Positions 16,702 to 23,946 of a stretch of DNA of 64,000 bases are shown piece after piece; the first letter of the stretch is position 1, and the number at the start of each line of letters is the position of its first letter. The translations under genes were made by a program, and so were the position numbers. The notes under the pieces were generated by a model. The model ran no database searches and was not told where the DNA came from. It worked only from the letters and a program-made list of their open reading frames with translations. The stretch spans positions 1 through 64,000 of the forward strand of contig NZ_JAFWOM010000118.1 in the NCBI RefSeq assembly GCF_017545445.1. The letters run 5' to 3'. The DNA is from Fibrobacter sp. (lineage in GTDB: Bacteria; Fibrobacterota; Fibrobacteria; Fibrobacterales; Fibrobacteraceae).

Positions 16702-17262
16702 CTACGCACTCAAATCCATCAGGTCATAATACATGAGTCGTGTATGCGGATCATTATCCTCTGCGTTCATAAATTGAAATTCATTTTTCACGTAAAAGGG
16801 AACCGCCTCCAAATACGCATCAACCGTCAAAAAGCGACAACCCGCTTTATTATCTAAAGCAAACATCGACTTGACATAATCGATAATTGCAGTCCCGATT
16901 TGCTTTTTTCTGAAGGAAATATCAACCCCCAGCCTACACAGCTTTACCGCCGGGTAGCTTTTCAGACGTTTTGCATTCGGGAATCCACGTTCTCGACGAA
17001 AACGGTTAAACTCCGTTTTATCCTTGAAATCACCCATGGCTACTTTATCGTAAGCAAGACTGCAATAGGCGTAAACCTTGCTTGCGTCTTCAACATCAAC
17101 ACAAGCGTAATTTACAGCAATTTTATGCTTTTGAAATGCAGCAGATTGATTAAGAATAAAATCATTCAAATCCTTATCACCACAATCAAAGTTTTTGACG
17201 GAATCTATTGGATTTAAGCGTATAAATTTAATATATGGTTTTTCTATACTTTTTTGAAGCAC
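16702..17262 (-). CDS. GNAT-family acetyltransferase, probable toxin of a TA pair
   Basis: The 186-residue protein has the GNAT fold. The acetyl-CoA pyrophosphate loop is visible as FRKKQIGTAIIDYV (about residues 116-129), after the beta-4 strand VKLCRLGVDIS. The C-terminal part (FYVKNEFQFM, LMYYDLMDL) is typical. Its start overlaps the preceding small gene by 19 nt, the arrangement of GNAT toxin-antitoxin modules. In those modules the toxin acetylates charged tRNAs and stops translation (family knowledge; substrate here unknown). An ordinary protein or metabolite acetyltransferase is the alternative. Confidence 0.75.
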   Translation of the reverse strand: MLQKSIEKPYIKFIRLNPIDSVKNFDCGDKDLNDFILNQSAAFQKHKIAVNYACVDVEDASKVYAYCSLAYDKVAMGDFKDKTEFNRFRRERGFPNAKRLKSYPAVKLCRLGVDISFRKKQIGTAIIDYVKSMFALDNKAGCRFLTVDAYLEAVPFYVKNEFQFMNAEDNDPHTRLMYYDLMDLSA

Positions 17263-17462
17263 GGATCGATACCTCCATTAGCAGCTTCTCGGGCACGTTT
17301 TTCACGCATACCCTCTTCGTAAGCCCTTTTCATAAGTTCGTAGTTTCGCAAGCGGCGGGCACGAACTTCTAGAGATTCCGGATGACGTTCTTGCATTCTA
17401 GCTAAAAAACGACGAGCATCTTCGCCAAAGAGTATCGGGGTTTCTCTGATGGGTCTGGCCAT
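17244..17462 (-). CDS. Probable antitoxin partner of the GNAT acetyltransferase
   Basis: The 72-residue, highly charged protein begins MARPIRETPILFGEDARRF and is rich in Arg and Glu. The middle (about 20-60) looks like an amphipathic helix. Small proteins with this opening are recalled upstream of GNAT genes in other anaerobes. AGGA precedes the ATG, and its 3' end overlaps the toxin gene by 19 nt, so the two are co-translated. It would bind and neutralise the acetyltransferase and perhaps repress the operon. No canonical ribbon-helix-helix motif was identified. Confidence 0.65.
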   Translation of the reverse strand: MARPIRETPILFGEDARRFLARMQERHPESLEVRARRLRNYELMKRAYEEGMREKRAREAANGGIDPCFKKV

Positions 17463-17691
17463 AACACGTCCTTTGTTTATTTTATATATGATGATTTAGC
17501 AAACGATATATTAAAACTTGGGGCAGGCAAAGCCATTTTTTGAACCCGGCAACACACCATCGAGGGTGGTAATTCTTAATATAGTATGTCCGAAAAAGAA
17601 AAACAAGGGGGCGCTTTGCTGGCCGTTCATTTAGCAAACAAAAGGCGACAAATAGGAAAAAGTTAAGCTTATTTCCGCGACTTCCGGTTTG

Positions 17692-18462
17692 CTAGTCTTT
17701 TACGCAACGAACAGAAAACCCGTAGTCCTTGTTGATGTTGTCCCGGTACGCACCGTCGTCGTTGTAGTCCAAGTACATGATGTACGCGAGGTAGCTATTG
17801 TTCTTTTTCAAGATTCCCCAATTTTCGAAGTTACACATGATGTACTCGAGGTAGCTATCGTACTCTGTAGAACTCCAGAAGTACGCGTAGTCGCCCTCGC
17901 CGTGGTAATCCCCATTGCCGTACCCGCCGCCGGCAGGCAACGCCGAGAACGAGTAATTATCAGTGCCGCTTACGCTGTTGTCGCTACTGTTCCAGCCACT
18001 TGTCGATTTGAGTTTTGTCCCCGCTGTACTGGAACCACCAACTGCGGTAAACAACGTCCACCATTCCGTTTGCGTAGGCAGGTGCCAACCTGTTGGGCAA
18101 ACACCACGCACCGGGTACGTCGGAGAGCATGTCTTATTGTAGCCGCAGCCCTTGCCATTTGAGCTCCATGTGCCAGCACCGTCCATCGCGGCAGCCCATG
18201 TGTAAAGACGACCATATTGGGTGCATTTGCCCACATTGTCGCTGTAACAGTAGCTATTCGCCGTTTCGTAGTTCAGGTTCTGTGCCATCCACGTTTGCGT
18301 ACCGATTGTTACTGTCTTGTAGGTCCGGCCATCGCGAGAATCTGTTAAAGAACCAGCAATCACCGTTGACGGGTCAACTGCATTTTGTTCTATTAATCCG
18401 TCACCGCAAGCGATAATAAAACATAACGCACATAAAAATCCACAAAAAGTAAATTTATTCAT
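17692..18462 (-). CDS. Lipoprotein with Fibrobacter paralogous (FISUC) domain
   Basis: The 256-residue exported protein has a signal peptide ending at lipobox IIAC (Cys20). A FISUC-type domain fills the rest: DSRDGRTYKTVTIGTQTWMA opens it, then YGRLYTWAAAMD, CPTGWHLPTQTEWWTLF, FSALPAGGGY, YFWSSTE and GFSVRCVKD at the end. The domain is abundant in Fibrobacter, and its role on the cell surface is not known. The frame is open well upstream, through repeat DNA, but ATG 18462 starts a proper signal peptide. It lies 7 nt after TATATT with no ribosome site, so a leaderless mRNA is likely. Confidence 0.88.
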   Translation of the reverse strand: MNKFTFCGFLCALCFIIACGDGLIEQNAVDPSTVIAGSLTDSRDGRTYKTVTIGTQTWMAQNLNYETANSYCYSDNVGKCTQYGRLYTWAAAMDGAGTWSSNGKGCGYNKTCSPTYPVRGVCPTGWHLPTQTEWWTLFTAVGGSSTAGTKLKSTSGWNSSDNSVSGTDNYSFSALPAGGGYGNGDYHGEGDYAYFWSSTEYDSYLEYIMCNFENWGILKKNNSYLAYIMYLDYNDDGAYRDNINKDYGFSVRCVKD

Positions 18463-18469
18463 ATTACAA

Positions 18470-18475
18470 AATATA
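18470..18475 (-). promoter_or_regulatory. -10 box TATATT 7 nt before the FISUC gene (leaderless candidate)
   Basis: TATATT on the minus strand at 18475-18470 is followed by TTGTAAT and the ATG at 18462. No ribosome site is present. Confidence 0.5.
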
Positions 18476-18499
18476 ATAAACGATATGCAAATAAAAAAC

Positions 18500-18956
18500 T
18501 CCTGCAAAAACGCAAGAGTTTTCCAAAAAATAGGGAGATTCCCGGTCGGAGCCGGGAATGACAAACAAGACGAATGCCGCATCAGACAGCTCGCTGACTG
18601 ACATAGCTGAGTCGCCGAGTCATGCACGAAGTGCAATGACAAGAAGGCGACCCCGGAACAGTGTCCGGGGTGACAAGCACTCAAAAAACAAAGCACTGGA
18701 TTCTTCTTCGTGGCTATTCGCCACTCAGAATGACGTGCAAGGAAATCAAGCGAGAGGCCACTCGTGGACTCGCATTTGAGTTCCGCAGTAGTCATGCTCG
18801 AAGAGCAATGACAAGAAGGTGATCCCAGAACAGTGTCCGGGATGACAAAGGCAATAAGTTCTGTCACTGGATCCTTCACGCTTCGCGTTCAGGATGACGC
18901 GCAAGGATGGCGACCCCGGAACAAGTCCGGGGTGAGAAGTGGCGGGCATGACAGAC
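18500..18956. repeat. Cluster of palindromic dispersed elements in a gene-free gap
   Basis: No gene lies between 18463 and 19078. The gap holds at least seven repeat modules in a row: CCCGGTCGGAGCCGGGAATGAC near 18540 (written here as stem CCCGG/CCGGG), CGACCCCGGAACAGTGTCCG near 18649, a GGATTCTTCTTC...CAGAATGACG copy near 18697, GATCCCAGAACAGTGTCCGG near 18822, GGATCCTTCACG...CAGGATGACG near 18870, and GACCCCGGAACAAGTCCGGG near 18910. A hairpin with AAAACTC/GAGTTTT stems lies at about 18497-18527. Confidence 0.75.
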
Positions 18957-19078
18957 CAAGGTAACAAGGACAAATCTCAAACCTACCACATCTATAGGTT
19001 AAACCAGAATTGGGGACATTTCCTTTGGAATCGCTCCCACATTTTACTATCTTTACACCCGATTTTAACGGGTATAAG

Positions 19079-20494
19079 ATGAGCGAAAATTACAAATACG
19101 GATTTGTCACTGATATTGAAAACGAAGCCTTCGAAAAAGGTCTTAACGAGGATATCATCCGCAGGGCGTCAGCGCTCCGTGGCGAACCGCAGTTCATGCT
19201 CGATTTTCGCTTGAGAGCTTACGAAAAGCTCAAGACGATGGAACAGCCCAACTGGGGCGAGCTCCATTTCAATCCTGTCGATTTGCAGGACATCGTCTAT
19301 TATTCCGCATCGAAGACCAAGAAGAGCCACGAAAAAATCGAAGATGTCGATCCGGAACTCTTGGCGACATTTGAAAAGCTCGGCATCCCGCTCGACGAAC
19401 AGAAGCGACTCGCGAACGTCGCCGTCGATGCCATATTCGACTCCGTCAGCATTTACACGAGCCACAAGAAGAAACTCATGGAAATGGGCATCATCTTCTG
19501 CTCCATCAGCGACGCCATCAAGGAATACCCGGAACTCATTGAAGAGTATCTCGGGAGCGTGGTCCCCGCTGGCGACAACTACTTTGCGGCCCTCAACAGC
19601 GCCGTCTTTGGCGACGGAAGCTTCGTCTATATTCCCCCTGGAGTCAAGTGCCCCATGGACCTTTCCACCTATTTCCGCATCAACAACAAGGAAGCAGGCC
19701 AGTTCGAACGCACGCTGATTATCGCCGATGACGACGCGAGCGTGAGCTACCTCGAAGGCTGCACCGCGCCTGAGTTTAGCAGCAAGCAGCTCCACAGCGC
19801 CATCGTGGAACTCGTGGCCAAAGAAAACGCCAAAATCAAATATTCTACCGTGCAGAACTGGTACGCGGGCGACCGCGAGACGGGAGCCGGCGGTGTCTAT
19901 AACTTTGTTACAAAGCGCGGCAAGTGTGCCGGCAAAAACAGCCGCATCAGCTGGACCCAAGTCGAAACGGGGTCTGCCATCACGTGGAAGTACCCGAGCT
20001 GCATCTTGCAGGGCGACAATTCTGTGGGCGAATTTTACAGCGTAGCCCTCACGAACGGCCACATGCAGGCCGACACCGGCACGAAGATGATCCACATTGG
20101 CAAGAACACCAAGAGCACAATCATTTCGAAGGGCATCAGCGCTGACTGCTCCAGCAACGCCTACCGTGGCGAGGTGAGCATCCGCAAATCCGCTACAGGC
20201 GCCCGCAACTACACCCAGTGCGATAGCATGCTCGTCGGCACCAAGAGTGCTGCTCACACATTCCCCTACATCACCGTCGCAAACGCAAGCGCCCAGACCG
20301 AGCACGAAGCAACCACCAGTCGCATTAGCGAAGACCAGCTGTTCTACTTCGAAAGTCGTGGCATCAAACGCGAAGATGCCATACAAGCGATGGTCGGCGG
20401 TTTCTGCAAAGACGTGTTCAAAGAACTGCCCGGCGAGTTCGCCACCGAAGCCCGCCAACTGTTGACTTTAAAACTCGAACACAGCGTAGGATAG
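19079..20494 (+). CDS. sufB: Fe-S cluster assembly scaffold SufB
   Basis: The 471-residue protein matches SufB along its length: [20 protein letters not shown] at the start, [17 protein letters not shown] in the middle, the beta-helix with [19 protein letters not shown], and [20 protein letters not shown] near the end. SufB is the scaffold that, with SufC and SufD, builds iron-sulfur clusters. No sufC, sufD or sufS lies nearby, so it stands alone in this window. The frame is open from 19010, but ATG 19079 matches the family start. TATCTT at 19048-19053 would give a leader of about 19 nt. Repeat DNA flanks it on both sides. Confidence 0.95.
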   Translation: MSENYKYGFVTDIENEAFEKGLNEDIIRRASALRGEPQFMLDFRLRAYEKLKTMEQPNWGELHFNPVDLQDIVYYSASKTKKSHEKIEDVDPELLATFEKLGIPLDEQKRLANVAVDAIFDSVSIYTSHKKKLMEMGIIFCSISDAIKEYPELIEEYLGSVVPAGDNYFAALNSAVFGDGSFVYIPPGVKCPMDLSTYFRINNKEAGQFERTLIIADDDASVSYLEGCTAPEFSSKQLHSAIVELVAKENAKIKYSTVQNWYAGDRETGAGGVYNFVTKRGKCAGKNSRISWTQVETGSAITWKYPSCILQGDNSVGEFYSVALTNGHMQADTGTKMIHIGKNTKSTIISKGISADCSSNAYRGEVSIRKSATGARNYTQCDSMLVGTKSAAHTFPYITVANASAQTEHEATTSRISEDQLFYFESRGIKREDAIQAMVGGFCKDVFKELPGEFATEARQLLTLKLEHSVG

Positions 20495-20935
20495 CGCAGG
20501 ACTCAGTAGGAATTAGGCGGTAGGAAGTAGGAAGTAAAAAAGCAGTTAGAACTGTATGGATCCCCTCCCAATTGCATTACAAGAAATAATGGTTCCCCTA
20601 CGCTTCACTTCGAGGATGACAAGGCCGAGGATGACAGCTTCAAGAATAATCTAGTTGGTGAGCCTGTCGAACCATGGGCTATGGGCAAAAGCAACAAAAA
20701 ACGTATCTGCAAAGAGATCCGCATAAGAAGATCCCGGAACACTTCGACAGGCTCACTTCGATTGAACTCAGTGCAGGCAGTGCATCGCTAGTCCGGGACA
20801 ACAACGCCCACGCCCCTTAAATTTCTAACCTCTTAGCAATTGCTTACCGGATCTATGACTGAATCCTTCGAAGACACCCTAAGGATGACGTTCCTCCCCC
20901 CCCCTAAAACCTATACCCCCCTAACTAACTGTGGA
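20495..20935. repeat. Composite heptad/palindrome element after sufB
   Basis: Left side: G-rich heptads GTAGGAA (20506), TTAGGCG, GTAGGAA (20520), GTAGGAA (20527) in exact 7-nt phase. Middle: GGATCCCCTCCC, the TTGCATTACAAGAA module (about 20570), GAGGATGACA copies, a 64-bp stretch (20678-20741) repeated at 22848-22911, and a CCCGGAACACTTCGACAGGC module. Right side: C-rich heptads CCTAAAA (20903), CCTATAC (20910), CCCCCTA (20917), ACTAACT (20924). Confidence 0.75.
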
Positions 20936-21257
20936 CATTTAATTCTAAAACGGAAAGGGCCGGAAATTTTAGTTTCCGACCCTTATTGGTGTATATGGAG
21001 TACCTTATATATAGCATTTTTCAGCCTTCAAAGCGTAATAAAAATGCTTTTTTTCAAAAAAAATGTTCCTCACAAACTTACATTGTTCTCACATACAAGT
21101 ATTCCCAAAATTAATAAACAAATTAAGAACAATCTATAAAAAAAGGAGTATTGAAAAGTAATGAAAAAACGCCCAGTAATGTAAAAAAATATTTTCTCTA
21201 ATTAAAAAATAACCCCGGCAAAACCGAGGTAATAAAAACAATTTAAAAAACAATCGT
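20936..21257. other. Gene-free stretch with hairpins and an orphan ribosome site
   Basis: Hairpins: AAGGGCCGGAAA with TTTCCGACCCTT (about 20954-20983) and AGCATTTTT (21013-21021) with AAAAATGCT (21040-21048), the second followed by a T-run. A strong AAAAGGAG site at 21141-21148 precedes a 7-codon ORF at 21161-21184 that is too short to call. Confidence 0.5.
21204..21232 (-). terminator. Terminator of the DJ-1 family gene
   Basis: On the minus strand CCTCGG and CCGGGG (one G-T pair) flank a TTTTG loop, and TTATTTTTTAATT follows. Confidence 0.75.
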
Positions 21258-21803
21258 TTAGCGAGCGACAATTTGATTTTTTATTTTATTTGCAAGTTCC
21301 ACACCGCCAATAGTAGCAATGCACTTCAATGCAAATTCTTCAGCAGTACCCGGTCCACGGCTAGTGATGACATTTCCATCGACAACGACTCGATCTTCGG
21401 AAAATTCGCGGCATACAAGTTCGACTTCACATCCTGGGTAGCAAGTAGCCTTTCTATCGACGAGAACATGAGCTTTGCTGAGTACCGTCGGGGCGGCACA
21501 AATGGCAAGCACCCACTTGTTATCGTCATTGAGGCAACAAACCGTATTTTCGACTGCAGCGCTCGCCTTGAGGTTCTGCACGCCAACACCGCCACCCGGC
21601 AAGAATACGCCATCGAAATCGGTGGGTTCGAGTTTGTTCAAGGCGACATCGGCTTGCACTTTAAGCCCATGAAGGCCCTCCACAATATCTTCCCCCGAAA
21701 CAGAAGCGATAGTCACCTTAAATCCGGCTCGGCGCCACAAATCTACAGGAACGACGAATTCAGTTTCTTCAAAACCATCAGCAAGCAAAACAAGAATCTG
21801 CAT
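21258..21803 (-). CDS. DJ-1/PfpI family protein (YajL-like)
   Basis: The 181-residue protein is a complete DJ-1 superfamily member: LLADGFEETEF with the conserved Glu near residue 13, the LPGGGVGVQNL segment, and the nucleophile elbow AICAAPTVL with Cys102. The C-terminal VITSRGPGTAEEFALKCI is typical of the YajL/DJ-1 branch. Members are protein or metabolite deglycases and oxidative-stress chaperones. ATG 21803 has GGAGG 6 nt before it; the longer frame from 21857 lacks such support. A terminator follows. It is divergent from hslO, which also protects proteins from oxidative damage, a possibly meaningful pairing. Confidence 0.9.
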   Translation of the reverse strand: MQILVLLADGFEETEFVVPVDLWRRAGFKVTIASVSGEDIVEGLHGLKVQADVALNKLEPTDFDGVFLPGGGVGVQNLKASAAVENTVCCLNDDNKWVLAICAAPTVLSKAHVLVDRKATCYPGCEVELVCREFSEDRVVVDGNVITSRGPGTAEEFALKCIATIGGVELANKIKNQIVAR

Positions 21804-21898
21804 AAAGCCTCCAAATCTAGACCTAACTGTTTGCATAGTTATTATAGCTTTTTTCACATCAAAATACCATTTTTTTATTGAAAATATTCCTTAAATTC

Positions 21899-21910
21899 TA
21901 TATTTACACT
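21899..21910 (+). promoter_or_regulatory. -10 box TATATT 6 nt before hslO (leaderless candidate)
   Basis: TATATT (21899-21904) is followed by TACACT and the ATG at 21911. No ribosome site is present. Confidence 0.55.
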
Positions 21911-22816
21911 ATGAACTTCAAAGACAGGATAATCCGTGCGACAGGCCAAAAAACGCCTTTCCGCCTTATCGTGGTCGATTTGACCGCAACCATGAACGAA
22001 ATTGGACGGCACCACAACGCCAAGGGCTTTGCTCTCAAGTTGCTGGCCGAAAATTCCATCGCAAGCATTTTTTTGAGCGCAGGCCTCAAATTTGCAGGAA
22101 CCGTTTCTTACACCACGACGTATGGTGGCGAAATCACAAAAATCCAGACCGACTCCACGCCGATGGGCCTCGTCCGCGCGATGATTCCGCAAGACGAACT
22201 CCAGGCCATTGGAGCAAACGAACCCGCTCTTGTCCCTCAACATGTGCGAGTCGTCAAGCTGAACGAACTCGGCAAGCGCGTTCACGAAAGCATCATTGAA
22301 TCGCCATCCGTTTCGATGGGCCAGAACCTTGCCACATACCTCTTGCAGTCCGAACAAATCCGTTCTGCCGTGGGTATCGAAGCAAGCTTCAACGCACAAG
22401 ACCCGAGCGTACTCGACTACGCCGCCGGATTCTACATCGAAGCGTTTCCAGACCTTGAAGACAAAGATATTAACCTCATCGAAGTGATTGTACAGAACCT
22501 TCCGAAGTTCTGCGACATGTACAAAGCAGGCAAGGGATTCGACCTCGACGAGCTTTTAGACCAGCTCCGCGGCCCCTACGATATCGAAATTGTGCGCGAA
22601 ATCGACCCGAAGCCGTTCTGTCCATGCAGCAAAGACCGCATGCTAGCCACGCTTGCCACGCTCCCGCTCAAAGACTTGCAGGAGCTGAGTAGCGAGAACA
22701 AGGACTTAAATGTTGTCTGTGACTTCTGCCGTACAAATTATACGATTACACCGGCGGATTTGCAGGAGATTATAAACGAAAGACGAAAGACGAAAGACGA
22801 GAGAAATGGGCATTGA
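21911..22816 (+). CDS. hslO: Hsp33 family redox-regulated chaperone HslO
   Basis: The 301-residue Hsp33 has the N-terminal chaperone domain (about 1-230) and the C-terminal zinc switch with Cys237, Cys239 (PFCPCS) and Cys270, Cys273 (VVCDFC). Oxidation releases zinc and turns on holdase activity (family knowledge). The last 13 residues, ERRKTKDERNGH with the preceding Asn, are encoded by GACGAAA heptad repeats that begin the following intergenic element. The natural end of the protein was probably lost or extended by the repeat. ATG 21911 comes 6 nt after TATATT, with no Shine-Dalgarno site. Confidence 0.93.
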   Translation: MNFKDRIIRATGQKTPFRLIVVDLTATMNEIGRHHNAKGFALKLLAENSIASIFLSAGLKFAGTVSYTTTYGGEITKIQTDSTPMGLVRAMIPQDELQAIGANEPALVPQHVRVVKLNELGKRVHESIIESPSVSMGQNLATYLLQSEQIRSAVGIEASFNAQDPSVLDYAAGFYIEAFPDLEDKDINLIEVIVQNLPKFCDMYKAGKGFDLDELLDQLRGPYDIEIVREIDPKPFCPCSKDRMLATLATLPLKDLQELSSENKDLNVVCDFCRTNYTITPADLQEIINERRKTKDERNGH

Positions 22817-23022
22817 GCTATGGGGACGCTTGCTACGCAAGCTTTGAGCTATGGGCAAAAGCAAAAAGAAACGTATCTGCAAAGAGATCCGCGTAAGAAG
22901 ATCCCGGAACAAGTCCGGGATGACAACGTAAGCACCCATTCCCCAAAGCGAAGCGTGCTCACAGCGCTTTAGCGCGACCCCAAACCTCATACCTTATCAC
23001 TAACCACAAACCACTAATCACT
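22775..23022. repeat. Composite heptad/palindrome element between hslO and thrH
   Basis: Left: heptads AACGAAA (22775), GACGAAA (22782, 22789), GACGAGA (22796), overlapping the hslO end. Middle: GAGCTATGGG modules with a GCTTGC/GCAAGC hairpin, the 64-bp repeat shared with 20678, and GATCCCGGAACAAGTCCGGG. Right: C-rich heptads CCTCATA (22985), CCTTATC, ACTAACC (22999), ACAAACC, ACTAATC (23013), ending 3 nt before the thrH ATG. Confidence 0.78.
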
Positions 23023-23640
23023 ATGTTTACTAAGCAATGTGTTGTCACTCTTGACCTGGAAGGCGTTCTTGCGCCAGAAATCTGGATTGCCGTCGCCGAA
23101 AAGACAGGCATCAAAGACCTCCGCCTCACCACCCGCGACATTCCCGACTACGACGTCCTCATGAAGGGACGCATCAAGATTCTCGAACGCGAAAACATCA
23201 AACTCTCGGATATCCAGAACGTCATTGCGAACCTCGGACTCCTCGATGGCGCTCGCGACTTTATGGACACGCTCCGCGACGAAGCCCAAGTAATTATTCT
23301 CTCGGACACGTTCCAAGAATTTGCCTACCCCATTATGAAGAACCTCGGCTTCCCGACGATTTTCTGTCACAACCTCGTAGTCGAAAACGACATGATCAAG
23401 GGCTATCACTTGCGCATGAGCGACCAAAAGACGAAAGTCGTAAAGCACCTGCAGGAACTAAACTTCAAGGTATTCGCTTCGGGCGATTCTTTCAACGATA
23501 CAGGTATGCTCAAGCAGGCAGACAAGGGCTGCTTCTTCTGCGCCCCGGATTCTATTGTTGCCCAGTTCCCGCAACTCGAAGCGACAAAAACTTACGCAGA
23601 GCTTTTAGACAAGTTCCACAAGTTCCAAGATAGCTTGTAA
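23023..23640 (+). CDS. thrH: Phosphoserine/homoserine phosphotransferase ThrH
   Basis: The 205-residue HAD-superfamily protein matches ThrH closely: motif I LDLEGVLAPEIWIAVAEKTG (residues 10-29), motif II ILSDTFQEFA near 90, and motif III/IV FASGDSFNDTGML near 150. ThrH dephosphorylates phosphoserine and can pass the phosphate to homoserine, so it serves serine and threonine synthesis. No ribosome site or -10 box of the usual form precedes the start. The 38 bases upstream are C-rich heptads of the repeat element, so its expression signals must lie in or before the repeat. Confidence 0.93.
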   Translation: MFTKQCVVTLDLEGVLAPEIWIAVAEKTGIKDLRLTTRDIPDYDVLMKGRIKILERENIKLSDIQNVIANLGLLDGARDFMDTLRDEAQVIILSDTFQEFAYPIMKNLGFPTIFCHNLVVENDMIKGYHLRMSDQKTKVVKHLQELNFKVFASGDSFNDTGMLKQADKGCFFCAPDSIVAQFPQLEATKTYAELLDKFHKFQDSL

Positions 23641-23752
23641 GGTCAAACGGGGGGAATACGACTATCAGCCTCCAACCGATATTTTTCTATTTCCCTATTG
23701 ACCTTTTTCAAAAAAACAAATATCTTTACAGAAAAGAATCAAGGAGAACCTT

Positions 23753-23860
23753 ATGAAAACGATTAAATACATTGTATTCGCCGCCATCTGCATCATCTCT
23801 GCATTCGGCATTTACAGTCTCATCAAGACCGCAAAGACCGACGAAAACACGCTCGAATAA
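23753..23860 (+). CDS. Small single-pass membrane peptide, 35 aa
   Basis: ATG 23753 to TAA 23858-23860 encodes 35 residues. A perfect AAGGAG lies 6 nt before the start, and TATCTT (23722-23727) would give a leader of about 20 nt. Lys2 and Lys5 precede one hydrophobic helix (about residues 6-24), and the tail is polar (KTAKTDENTLE). This is the usual look of a small inner-membrane protein. Family unknown. The signals are much better than expected by chance for so short an ORF. Confidence 0.65.
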   Translation: MKTIKYIVFAAICIISAFGIYSLIKTAKTDENTLE

Positions 23861-23933
23861 ATCTATTCGACAACAAATTCGTTTAAGGGCGAACAATTTA
23901 ACAAACCGCAGTGGGTACCTGTTGCGGTATTTT

Positions 23934-23946
23934 TATATTTCCTTAT
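23934..23946 (+). promoter_or_regulatory. -10 box TATATT 7 nt before the YfhO-like gene (leaderless candidate)
   Basis: TATATT (23934-23939) precedes ATG 23947 by 7 nt, with no ribosome site. Confidence 0.5.

Noticed and set aside
17585..17665. 26-codon ORF (MSEKEKQGG...) upstream of the FISUC stop
   Set aside because: No ribosome site or supporting context; length is within chance.
19169..20458. 429-codon minus-strand ORF opposite sufB
   Set aside because: Antisense shadow of a conserved gene with repeated Ala/Val/Asp composition.
20840..21139. 99-codon ORF in the gap after sufB
   Set aside because: Its first third is repeat-element DNA and it runs over two hairpins; no start signal.
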